Source: Pseudonocardia sp. (GTDB taxonomy: Bacteria > Actinomycetota > Actinomycetes > Mycobacteriales > Pseudonocardiaceae). From it: a DNA stretch of 12,868 bases. Numbering within the stretch: the first letter of the stretch is position 1; each line of letters opens with the position of its first letter. A program made the position numbers and the translations under genes. The notes under the pieces were generated by a model. It made no database searches. It saw only the letters and a program-made list of their open reading frames with translations, and was not told the DNA's origin. The stretch spans positions 1 through 12,868 of the forward strand of contig JAKDLE010000024.1 of the NCBI GenBank assembly GCA_030453005.1, read 5' to 3'. Positions 6,833 through 12,824 of this stretch are shown one piece after another.

Positions 6833-6994
6833 ATGGAGGCGGACGACTCCGGTCTGGGCACGCCGCGGTGCGGCCAGGGCGACACCGACCCGCTGTGCGG
6901 CGCACCGCACGACGGCGAGCCACCGGAGTCCGATCTCCTCGGAAGGGTGGGCGATGCGGTCCGCGGCGCCCACGACGCGGGAGTTCCGTTCTGA
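6833..6994 (+). CDS. Possible small acidic protein of 53 residues (unrecognised)
   Basis: ATG 6833 (or GTG 6827, preceded by GGCGGGGG) opens a short frame ending at TGA 6994. The product is acidic, rich in Asp and Gly, with two cysteines (RCGQGDTDPLCG) and a C-terminal amphipathic stretch LLGRVGDAVRGAHDAG. A strong inverted repeat (7011-7052) begins 17 nt after the stop, which would suit the end of a gene. I recognise no family, and in this high-GC DNA the frame may be chance. Confidence 0.25.
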   Translation: MEADDSGLGTPRCGQGDTDPLCGAPHDGEPPESDLLGRVGDAVRGAHDAGVPF

Positions 6995-7010
6995 TCCGAC
7001 ACGGCCGATG

Positions 7011-7052
7011 ACCAGGCCGGGAACCGGCTCCCGGCCGTTGACCCGGCCTGGT
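7011..7052. terminator. 11-bp inverted repeat: terminator or operator before the SBP56 promoter
   Basis: ACCAGGCCGGG (7011-7021) and CCCGGCCTGGT (7042-7052) are perfect reverse complements with a 20-nt loop. There is no T-tract. The right arm ends on the first base of the -35 box of the following promoter, so the element could end upstream transcription, act as an operator, or both. Confidence 0.4.
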
Positions 7053-7080
7053 TGACCGACCGGAGGCCGCGGGCTACCAT
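7052..7080 (+). promoter_or_regulatory. Promoter of the SBP56-ferredoxin operon
   Basis: TTGACC (7052-7057) and TACCAT (7075-7080) are separated by exactly 17 nt, which is a good housekeeping-sigma promoter for an actinobacterium. Transcription would start at about 7087, leaving an untranslated leader of roughly 93 nt before the ATG at 7180. Confidence 0.6.
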
Positions 7081-7109
7081 CCCGAGAAGATGTCCGGTCA
7101 TTCAGCACG

Positions 7110-7150
7110 GTGTCCGCCATTTGCCCCCGAGGGCGAAGAACGTCGGACAC
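7110..7150 (+). promoter_or_regulatory. Hairpin in the 5' leader of the SBP56 gene
   Basis: GTGTCCG (7110-7116) pairs with CGGACAC (7144-7150), and inside it GCCC/GGGC (about 7123-7134) forms a second stem. The hairpin ends about 18 nt before the ribosome site GAGGAG (7168-7173). A second TGTCCG at 7091-7096 could compete for the same right arm, so a switch between two folds is conceivable. No known riboswitch is recognised. Confidence 0.3.
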
Positions 7151-7179
7151 GACGCCCTTCAGCAGCCGAGGAGCATGTC

Positions 7180-8541
7180 ATGAGTGAGCAGCGCGCATGT
7201 AGCGGGCCTGGTTACGCCACACCGGCGGACGCGATGATGGCCGAGCGGGAGAAGGTCGGATACACGATCGCCCTGTATGTGGGCACCGGTGTGGAGGAGC
7301 CCGACTATCTGGCCACCGTGGACCTGGATCCGGAGTCGCCGACCTATTCCCAGGTCATCCACCGGCTGCCGATGCCCAACATCGGCGACGAGCTGCACCA
7401 CTTCGGCTGGAACGCCTGCAGTTCCTGTCACGGGGACGAGAGCAAGGAACGGCGTTTCCTAATCGCCGGTGGGCAGCGTTCCGGCCGCATCCACATCATC
7501 GACACCGCCGACAAGCGGGCACCGAAGATGCACAAGGTCATCGAGCCCGAGGAGATCCTGGAGAAGACCAACCTCTCGGCCCCGCACACCGTGCACTGCC
7601 TGGCCGACGGCCAGGTCATGATCAGTATGCTGGGGGACGGGAAGGGTGAGGGGCCCGGCGGATTCCTGCTGCTCGACGGCGATTTCGAGATCGTCGGCCG
7701 CTGGGAGATGGGCATGGAGGGGGTGGACTACAACTACGACTTCTGGTACCAGCCGCGGCACAACGTGATGGTGTCCAGCGAGTGGGCTTCGCCGAACACC
7801 TACTACGGCGGCTTCGACCTCGACGACGTCGCAGCAGGCAAGTACGGCAGTAAGATCCACTTCTGGGACTGGGACAAGCACGAGGTCATGAAGAGCATCG
7901 ATCTCGGCGACGAGGGGAAGATCCCGCTCGAGCTCCGGTTCCAGCACAATCCGGACAGCATGCACGGTTACGTGGGTGCTGCGCTGAGCACGACGATGTG
8001 GCACCTGTTCAAGGACGACGGCGGCGAGTGGACGGCCGAGAAGGTCATCGACGTGCCGCCGGTGGAGATCGAGGGCTGGCCGATGCCGGTACCGGGACTG
8101 ATGACCGACGTTCTGATCTCGATGGACGACCGGTTCGTGTACTTCGCGAACTGGCTGCACGGCAGCCTGAACCAGTACGACATCACCGACCCCGCGCACC
8201 CGAAGCTGGCCGGGCAGGTATGGATCGGCGGCCTGCTCGGCAAGGCTCCGGCGGTGAACGGCCGGACCGTGCACGGCGGCGCGCAGATGATCCAGCTCTC
8301 GCTCGACGGCAAGCGCCTCTACACCACCACCTCGCTGTTCAGCAGCTGGGACAACCAGTTCTACCCGGAGATGGCCACCACCGGCTCCTGCATGTTCAAG
8401 ATCAACTGTGATACGGAGAACGGAGGCATGTCCATCGACGAGAACTTCCTGGTGGACTTCGCCAACGAGCCGGCCGGGCCAGCCCGCGCCCACGAGATGC
8501 GCTATCCCGGCGGGGACACGACCTCCGACATCTGGGAATAG
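7180..8541 (+). CDS. SBP56/SELENBP1-type methanethiol oxidase (selenium-binding protein)
   Basis: This 453-residue protein is full length for the family and resembles human SELENBP1 closely along its whole length. Diagnostic blocks are ELHHFGWNACSSCHGD (His73, His74, Cys80, Cys83), HTVHC (136-140), DFWYQPRHNVMVSSEWASP, the central propeller blades, PGLMTDVLISMDDRFVYF, GGAQMIQLSLDGKRLY and the end HEMRYPGGDTTSDIWE. Family members oxidise methanethiol to formaldehyde, H2S and H2O2 in a copper-dependent way and bind selenium at the CSSC region. Homologues usually end in GGDCSSDI; here the Cys is Thr (residue 447). No signal peptide is seen, whereas Hyphomicrobium MtoX is periplasmic, so this one is probably cytoplasmic. 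ATG 7180 follows GAGGAG by 6 nt. The ferredoxin gene follows after 3 nt; no SCO1 or MauG partner is nearby. A structural or selenium-carrier role is the alternative. Confidence 0.93.
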   Translation: MSEQRACSGPGYATPADAMMAEREKVGYTIALYVGTGVEEPDYLATVDLDPESPTYSQVIHRLPMPNIGDELHHFGWNACSSCHGDESKERRFLIAGGQRSGRIHIIDTADKRAPKMHKVIEPEEILEKTNLSAPHTVHCLADGQVMISMLGDGKGEGPGGFLLLDGDFEIVGRWEMGMEGVDYNYDFWYQPRHNVMVSSEWASPNTYYGGFDLDDVAAGKYGSKIHFWDWDKHEVMKSIDLGDEGKIPLELRFQHNPDSMHGYVGAALSTTMWHLFKDDGGEWTAEKVIDVPPVEIEGWPMPVPGLMTDVLISMDDRFVYFANWLHGSLNQYDITDPAHPKLAGQVWIGGLLGKAPAVNGRTVHGGAQMIQLSLDGKRLYTTTSLFSSWDNQFYPEMATTGSCMFKINCDTENGGMSIDENFLVDFANEPAGPARAHEMRYPGGDTTSDIWE

Positions 8542-8544
8542 CGG

Positions 8545-8886
8545 ATGAGCACCCACAGCGTGTCGATCCGCAACCGGGACGGGCGCGTCGTATCGGTGTC
8601 CGAGGACGAGTTCATCCTCGACGCACTGGAGGACGCCGGGATGCGCGTGCCCTTCGGCTGCCGGTTCGGCGCCTGCCTGACCTGTGCGGCGTCGCTGGTC
8701 GAGGGCCGCGTGGTCCAGTCGGGGGGCCGCTCGTTCGCCCTGCGTCCCCATCAGGAGGACGACGGCTACGTGCTCCTGTGCGTGGCGAGCCCGCGTTCCG
8801 ACTGCGTCATCGAGGTGGGCACCCGGCGGGATCTCTACGTCAATCCGTTCAAACACCGTGCGGCGGGGAAGGCCGCCACGAGCTGA
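8545..8886 (+). CDS. Plant-type [2Fe-2S] ferredoxin
   Basis: This 113-residue protein has the Cys ligands Cys39, Cys44, Cys47 and Cys79 in the CX4CX2C…C pattern (GCRFGACLTC and LLCVAS) of photosynthetic/plant-type ferredoxins. The flanking strands VSIRNRDGRVVSV, VEGRVVQSGGRSFALRP and DCVIEVG are typical. It would pass single electrons in the cytoplasm. The gene starts 3 nt after the SBP56 stop with little ribosome site of its own, so translation is probably coupled and the two proteins are likely to work together. This may be electron transfer to or from the oxidase, or help with its metal site. The C-terminal tail of about 30 residues after Cys79 (basic, HRAAGKAATS) is slightly longer than usual. 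A strong hairpin follows. Confidence 0.93.
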   Translation: MSTHSVSIRNRDGRVVSVSEDEFILDALEDAGMRVPFGCRFGACLTCAASLVEGRVVQSGGRSFALRPHQEDDGYVLLCVASPRSDCVIEVGTRRDLYVNPFKHRAAGKAATS

Positions 8887-8907
8887 GCCACGCGCGGGTG
8901 GGAGCCG

Positions 8908-8936
8908 CCCGGGGGCCGCCGCCGACGGCCCTCGGG
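8908..8936 (+). terminator. Terminator-like hairpin after the SBP56-ferredoxin operon
   Basis: CCCGGGGGCCG (8908-8918) pairs with CGGCCCTCGGG (8926-8936) over 11 bp, including one G·U, with a 7-nt loop, 21 nt after the ferredoxin stop. There is no T-tract. It separates the operon from hicB. Confidence 0.55.
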
Positions 8937-8993
8937 ACGCTGGGACCCGAGTAAGCTGGCGGGCGGAACGACGGCTCGGCTGGAGGTAGCAGG

Positions 8994-9233
8994 GTGAGCG
9001 AGACGTTGCGGCTGACCGTCGTGTACCACGACGCAGGTGACGGTTGGGTCATGGCGTCGATTCCGGAACTCCCTGAAATTCTCACCCAAGGTGCGACGGT
9101 GGACGAGGCGCGGACGATGGTCCGATCCGCGGTGCGTGACTGGCTGCAGTTCTGCGTCGAAGATCAGCATGGCGAGCTGGCGGCAGGAGAGGCCTTGGCC
9201 GTCGAGCCGCTCGATCTGGTCATCGGGGCGTGA
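8994..9233 (+). CDS. hicB: HicB-type antitoxin (orphan)
   Basis: This 79-residue protein has the HicB partial RNase-H fold pattern: LRLTVVYHDAGDGWVMASIPELPEILTQGATVDEARTMVRSAVRDWL. That is the short form without a clear C-terminal DNA-binding domain. HicB proteins neutralise the HicA mRNA-degrading toxin and repress the operon. GTG 8994 is preceded by GGAGG (8982-8986) at 7 nt, and a TAAGCT -10 like hexamer lies at 8952-8957. Its stop overlaps the hicA start (GTGA), the usual coupling. The partner toxin gene has collapsed, so this antitoxin has lost its local target. Confidence 0.85.
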   Translation: MSETLRLTVVYHDAGDGWVMASIPELPEILTQGATVDEARTMVRSAVRDWLQFCVEDQHGELAAGEALAVEPLDLVIGA

Positions 9234-9330
9234 AGCCTCTGCATGGCCGAGACATCGGGAGATCAAGCCAGGACTCGTCCGAGCGATCTGCAAGCAGCTG
9301 GGCGTCGAACCGCCGGCGACGTTCCACTGA
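9230..9330 (+). pseudogene. hicA: hicA toxin gene collapsed by an internal, frame-shifting deletion
   Basis: The start GTG 9230 gives MKPLHGRDI, the normal HicA opening. A different frame from about 9247 then gives PRHREIKPGLVRAICKQLGVEPPATFH, ending at TGA 9330 and matching the usual HicA C-terminus ('H.E.k.Gtlr.I.rq.gl'). The middle of about 30-40 residues, including the catalytic GSH/H segment, is missing. The two parts share bases around 9241-9257 and are out of frame. HicA is normally 60-80 residues. No active toxin can be made. Confidence 0.8.
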
Positions 9331-9387
9331 CAGATCGCCGCTACTGACGACCTCTGCCACGGGTGCCCGATGTCCGTACACATGCGA

Positions 9388-9538
9388 GGTGCCTACGTCC
9401 GGTGGGGACCGCGCCGAGCTGGCGCTGCGCGAGGGTCATCCGCTGGCGGTCGGTCTGCTGCCCCGACTGGTCGTCGGCGGTCTGCTGATCGTCGTCGTCG
9501 AGACGGTTATGGTCGTCCTCCTCAAGACCCACCCGTGA
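9388..9538 (+). pseudogene. C-terminal fragment of a DUF202 gene with a 1-nt insertion
   Basis: GAYVRW (9388-9405), then after one extra G (near 9406), DRAELALREGHPLAVGLLPRLVVGGLLIVVVETVMVVLL, ending at TGA 9538. This matches the last third of the DUF202 protein at 5108-5479 (GAYLRWDRAERALRVGRPLPVGLLPRLLVSGLLVVVVV). The N-terminal signature and first helix are absent. The stop overlaps a GTG (9535), recalling the ATGA overlap of the intact pair, but downstream I can follow at most a few codons of a second DUF202. Confidence 0.8.
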
Positions 9539-9925
9539 TCGGTCCGAGCCTGCTCTGGCTGGCCTACGTCGGCTGGTCTGGTCGCCGAGTCGGTGTTGCG
9601 CATCGTGCCTCGTTGACGACCCGGGGCGGCGCAGCTGTGACCGATCGGGCCGGAACACGAGCTCGGGCGGTTCCGCGGAACCGCCCCCCATCGGTCTGGC
9701 CGCCAAGTGTCGGTGATGCTCAGGCTGTCGGTGCGCGCGCTGCGTGACCACGGCCGCCGATCGGGACACCATCGTCGTCGGGTCATGATCCTTCAGCCCT
9801 GGTGTCCCGTTCGCCGACCGCCACTATCAACGGCGCGCGTCTGAACCTGCGCTAGCGCCGACCCGGCAGACCCCGAAGGCGGTCCGAGAACAGCGGTTCA
9901 GATGAACCGTCCCGTGTCCCGAATT
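9539..9925. other. Non-coding or decayed stretch between DUF202 remnant and toxin-antitoxin operon
   Basis: No gene can be supported on either strand here. Frames that stay open show no family pattern and are Arg/Pro/Ser-rich. The stretch holds a 22-bp perfect palindrome (9665-9686), a short palindrome GCGCTAGCGC (9849-9858) and an inverted repeat CGGTTCA/TGAACCG with a 2-nt centre (9894-9909). Confidence 0.6.
9665..9686. repeat. 22-bp perfect palindrome
   Basis: The half-site GGGCGGTTCCG (9665-9675) is followed at once by its exact reverse complement (9676-9686). It lies in DNA with no recognisable gene, about 130 nt after the DUF202 remnant. It could be an operator for a dimeric regulator or a cruciform/terminator; no T-tract follows. 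Confidence 0.6.
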
Positions 9926-9952
9926 GGCCGGCAGGGCCATGCCATGCCGGCC
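9926..9952 (-). terminator. Hairpin ending the toxin-antitoxin operon
   Basis: GGCCGGCA (9926-9933) and TGCCGGCC (9945-9952) pair perfectly, with an inner GGC/GCC stem and a 3-nt loop. It begins 19 nt beyond the antitoxin stop on the minus strand. There is no T-tract. Confidence 0.5.
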
Positions 9953-9971
9953 CGCACACGCGCCGACCCGC

Positions 9972-10304
9972 TCAGGCGGCAGGCCACCGAAGGACGATGC
10001 GCTCCGCGCCGCCGTCGAATGCCGCGGTCAGCTCCAACCGGCCACCGATCGCGTCGAGATAGCGGGCGAGCAGGTCGACCGTCGCAACCGCGCCGTGCTC
10101 GATATGACTGACCCGGGCCTTCGACACCCCCATCCGTTCTGCCACGTCCACCTGCCGCAGCCCGGCGCGCTTGCGCAACTCCACCAGCTTCGCCACCGAC
10201 TGCTCGCGGCGCAGCTGCTCGACCCGACGAGCCTGCGCCTCCGGCGAACCCAGAATGTCGGCGAGCTCGTCGCGGACGTCTTCCCAGCGGTGCCACTCAC
10301 TCAT
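9972..10304 (-). CDS. XRE-family helix-turn-helix antitoxin
   Basis: This 110-residue protein starts MSEWHRWEDVRDELADIL, has a helical linker (EAQARRVEQLRREQSVAKLVELRKRAG), and a Cro/C1-type helix-turn-helix LRQVDVAERMGVSKARVSHIEHGAVATVDLLARYLDAIGGRLEL (residues about 53-96). It ends with the ELTAAFDGGAERIVL strand seen in HigA-like antitoxins. It would bind the toxin and repress the operon. ATG 10304 is chosen because it overlaps the toxin stop (ATGA) and because homology begins there, although the frame extends further upstream. The toxin-first order is typical of HigBA-like systems. Confidence 0.88.
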   Translation of the reverse strand: MSEWHRWEDVRDELADILGSPEAQARRVEQLRREQSVAKLVELRKRAGLRQVDVAERMGVSKARVSHIEHGAVATVDLLARYLDAIGGRLELTAAFDGGAERIVLRWPAA

Positions 10305-10645
10305 CCGTCCAACTCCTTCATCCACCGCTCGAACCGCTCCTCGGCGAGCGGGATGGCGTACCGGTACCATCTCCGCCAGTTGCCCGCCTTGTCACCGGCG
10401 ACGAGCAGCACAGCGCGGCTCGCCGGGTCGAAGGCGAACAGGATGCGGATCTCGCTGCCGCCGGTCGACCCCGGCCGGAGCTCCTTGAGCCGGTGCAGCG
10501 CCGACCCCTTCACGCGATCGACCATCGGTCTGCCCAGCGTCGGTCCATCCGCGGCCAGGAGGTCCAGAGCCGCGCTGATCTGACGAAGCGTGGTCGGATC
10601 GGTCCGGCGCAGCTCGTGCAGCCATGCCCTGACCTCGCCGACCAT
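10301..10645 (-). CDS. RelE/ParE-superfamily toxin (HigB, Gp49-like)
   Basis: This 114-residue protein carries VRAWLHELRRTDPTTLRQISAALDLLAADG, then LGRPMVDRVKGSALHRLKELRPG, the strand SEIRILFAFDPASRAVLLVAGDKAGNWRRWYRYAIPLAEERFERWM. This is the pattern of the Gp49-like/HigB branch of RelE-fold ribonucleases, which cut mRNA in the ribosome. The LKELRPG…RILFAFD…L.AGDKAGNW segment is the family core and looks undamaged. ATG 10645 is used; GTG 10648 directly before it is also possible. The ATGA overlap with the antitoxin gives coupling. Unlike the neighbouring HicBA pair this module is intact. Confidence 0.88.
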   Translation of the reverse strand: MVGEVRAWLHELRRTDPTTLRQISAALDLLAADGPTLGRPMVDRVKGSALHRLKELRPGSTGGSEIRILFAFDPASRAVLLVAGDKAGNWRRWYRYAIPLAEERFERWMKELDG

Positions 10646-10662
10646 CACGATCCGCCACCCGC

Positions 10663-10690
10663 CCGCAGTCTACAACTTCATTAACTGCGG
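10663..10690 (-). promoter_or_regulatory. Operator-like inverted repeat and -10 box of the toxin-antitoxin operon
   Basis: CCGCAGT (10663-10669) and ACTGCGG (10684-10690) form a perfect 7-bp inverted repeat with a 14-nt spacer, 17 nt upstream of the toxin ATG. On the minus strand a TANNNT -10 (TAGACT, 10667-10672) lies within it. This arrangement suits autoregulation by the XRE antitoxin. Confidence 0.5.
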
Positions 10691-10786
10691 TCCGCTGCGT
10701 CGATCTCCATGACACCGGCGCTCGGAGTTCAGCGACGGCCGTTCCTGGTCGCCCCGGCCGACCTGCGTCCAGATGGACCCGGCCGC

Positions 10787-11150
10787 ACCTCGTCCCCTGT
10801 GACGCCCATCCGGTAGCCCTCCTGCGCCGACCACAGCGCCGCCACGCTGAACCGGTCCGCGGATGAGCGTCTCGCGCCACTCGACGGGCTGACCGCGCAG
10901 GCAGCCGATCCGCTGCACCTCCATGACCGCGGTCCCGGCCGGGATCCTGAGCAGCGAGCGGGTCGCTCCAGGTAGACGAACTCCGTCGCGGGGGCCGCCG
11001 CAGCCGCTCGGCTACCTTCTTGTCGTCCGCCGCGACCTCGAGCGCCCTGACGACGCTGCGCTGCTCAAGCCATCGCCTCGACCGGTGCTCGAACGCACCT
11101 GAACGCACCCGCCTGCGCAGGTCCGTGCCATGTCCACCTCGGTGACGAAC
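10787..11150 (-). pseudogene. Decayed paralogue of the GntR/UTRA regulator
   Basis: Read on the minus strand, this stretch matches the gene at 4243-5031 in four ordered blocks. The start region (GAGG box and ATGGCAC) is at about 11125-11150. A piece of the winged helix (GAACGCACC region) is at about 11090-11125. The UTRA entry (EQRSVVRALEV…KKVAERL…EFVYLE) is at about 10972-11080. The C-terminal block (IPAGTAVMEVQRIGCLRGQPVEWRETLIR…AVWSAQEGYRMGV) is at about 10795-10970. Missing relative to the intact gene are about 65, 175 and 184 nt, corresponding to intact positions about 4959-5024, 4740-4915 and 4437-4620, plus small indels. The DNA-binding and ligand domains are both broken, so no regulator is made. 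It sits directly upstream of the FeS-NrfD operon, which its ancestor may have controlled. Confidence 0.88.
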
Positions 11151-11253
11151 TCGCTGAGTATGGCCAGGGGTCGCTTGCCCGTCGCGGCTAGCAACCCTTG
11201 TCCGTACATCCGGACTCATGGCAGACTCGTGCCCTTCGAGGAGGAGGTGTCGA

Positions 11254-12792
11254 GTGCGGTACGGCTTCGCGATCGACCAGCGCACCTGCATCGGCTGCCA
11301 CGCCTGCACGGTGGCGTGCAAGACCGAGCACGAGGTGCCGGTCGGACAGTTCCGGACCTGGGTCAAGTACGTGGACCAGGGCAGCTTCCCCAACAACACC
11401 CGAGACTTCGGCGTCCTGCGCTGCAACCACTGCACCGACGCGCCATGCGTGAAGATCTGCCCGACCAAGGCGCTGTACAAGCGCAAGGACGGCATCGTCG
11501 ACTTCGACTCCGACCGGTGCATCGGTTGCAAGAGCTGCATGCAGGGCTGCCCCTACGACGCGATCTACATCGACGAGGACACCCACACCGCGGCCAAGTG
11601 CAACTTCTGCGCGCACCGCATCGACCAGGACATGGAGCCCGCGTGCGTCGTGGTCTGCCCGACGCACTCGATCTGGGTCGGTGACCTCGACGACCCGGAC
11701 AGCGGGATCTCGAAGCTGGTGAACGCCAACCCGGTCACCGTGCGGTCCCCGGAGCAGAACACCGGCCCGAACGTGTTCTACCTGGGCGCCGACCGCGCCG
11801 TGCTCGACCCGCTGGCCGCGCCGGTGGACGGCAGCTACCTGTTCTCCTCCCCCGATCCGCACCGCGTCGACGTCGGGCGCGACCTGCCGGTCGACGCGGC
11901 GACGGGCGCCCGGACCACGCTGAACACCGCGCACCCCCGCCCGTGGGGCTGGCGGGTGACCACCTACCTGTGGACGAAGGCCGTCGGCGGCGGCGCGGTG
12001 CTCGTCGCCGCGCTGGCGCTGCTGCTGGGCGTCGACCTCGGCGTGCTGTCGACGATCGTCGCCCCCGCGCTCGGCGTGGCCGGGGTCGCCATCACCGGCG
12101 CGCTGCTGATCTGGGACCTCAAGCGCCCGGAGCGGTTCCTCTACATCTTCCTCAAGTCCAACTTCGGGTCCTGGCTGGTGCTGGGCTCTTACGCGTTGGC
12201 CCTGTTCGCCGCGGTGGCCGGCAGCTGGCTGCTGCTGGGCATCGGGGTGGAGACCGGCCTGATCGCCTCGGCCGGCACCCCGTTCATCGTCCTGGCGGTA
12301 CTGGGCGTCCCGACCGGGGCGATGCTGGCCGGCTACACCGGGTTCCTGTTCGGCCAGGCCGAGGGCCGCGACCTGTGGCAGTCGCCGCTGCTGTTCTGGC
12401 ACCTCATCGTGCAGGCCCTGATGGTCGGCGGCGGCGCGCTGGCGGTGGCCGCGGCGTTCGCGGGAACCCCGCCCGCGGAGTTCGCGCTGATCTCCCGGGT
12501 GTTCCTGCTCGCCACGGTGCTGCACCTGTTGATGCTGCTGGCCGAGTACGGCAGCGCGCACCCGAGCAAGGGCGCCGCCACCGGCGCCCACATGATCACC
12601 CGCGGTCGCTACGCCCGGCTGTTCTGGATCGGTGCCGTCGCGCTCGCCGCCGTCGCCGCGGCGCTCACGGTCCCGGCCTGGGGCGGCGGTGCCGTGGTGC
12701 TCGCGGCCGTCGCCGGGGTCGCCGTGCAGGCGGCGCTGCTCGCCTACGAGTCCGTGTTCGTCCGAGCCGGCCAGGACGTGCCGCTGTCCTGA
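11254..12792 (+). CDS. Four-[4Fe-4S] electron-transfer subunit fused to an NrfD-type membrane anchor
   Basis: This 512-residue protein joins two usual subunits of molybdopterin oxidoreductases. Residues 1-140 hold sixteen cysteines in four [4Fe-4S] motifs: 12/15/18/22, 57/60/65/69, 89/92/95/99 and 116/119/131/135, as in DmsB/PsrB/PhsB/SoeB. A linker with PEQNTGPNVFYLGADRAVLDP follows. From about residue 232 to the end there are eight or so membrane helices of the NrfD/PsrC type (WDLKRPERFLYIFLKSNFGSWLVLGSY, GVPTGAMLAGYTGFLF). The anchor exchanges electrons with the quinone pool. GTG 11254 is preferred to ATG 11218 because a strong GAGGAGGAGG (11238-11247) lies 6 nt upstream and homology begins at RYGFAID. 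The catalytic subunit is probably the next gene. The substrate could be polysulfide, thiosulfate, sulfite or another oxyanion; sequence here cannot decide. Confidence 0.92.
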   Translation: MRYGFAIDQRTCIGCHACTVACKTEHEVPVGQFRTWVKYVDQGSFPNNTRDFGVLRCNHCTDAPCVKICPTKALYKRKDGIVDFDSDRCIGCKSCMQGCPYDAIYIDEDTHTAAKCNFCAHRIDQDMEPACVVVCPTHSIWVGDLDDPDSGISKLVNANPVTVRSPEQNTGPNVFYLGADRAVLDPLAAPVDGSYLFSSPDPHRVDVGRDLPVDAATGARTTLNTAHPRPWGWRVTTYLWTKAVGGGAVLVAALALLLGVDLGVLSTIVAPALGVAGVAITGALLIWDLKRPERFLYIFLKSNFGSWLVLGSYALALFAAVAGSWLLLGIGVETGLIASAGTPFIVLAVLGVPTGAMLAGYTGFLFGQAEGRDLWQSPLLFWHLIVQALMVGGGALAVAAAFAGTPPAEFALISRVFLLATVLHLLMLLAEYGSAHPSKGAATGAHMITRGRYARLFWIGAVALAAVAAALTVPAWGGGAVVLAAVAGVAVQAALLAYESVFVRAGQDVPLS

Positions 12793-12824
12793 TCCCGCGC
12801 CCACCACGCCTGCGAGGAACCCCG

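Noticed and set aside
6058..7101. Minus-strand open frame of 347 codons opposite TauE and the gap
   Set aside because: Ser/Thr/Pro/Arg-rich shadow of the TauE gene; no domain seen.
7459..8856. Minus-strand open frame of 465 codons opposite SBP56 and ferredoxin
   Set aside because: His/Val/Asp-rich antisense of two well-supported genes; no family pattern.
9586..9747. Possible remnant of a second DUF202 gene after the first fragment
   Set aside because: Only the GTGA overlap at 9535 recalls the intact pair; the following codons do not align with the 5476-5805 protein.
11188..12807. Minus-strand open frame of 539 codons opposite the FeS-NrfD gene
   Set aside because: Antisense of a gene with sixteen ordered cluster cysteines and membrane helices; low-complexity composition.
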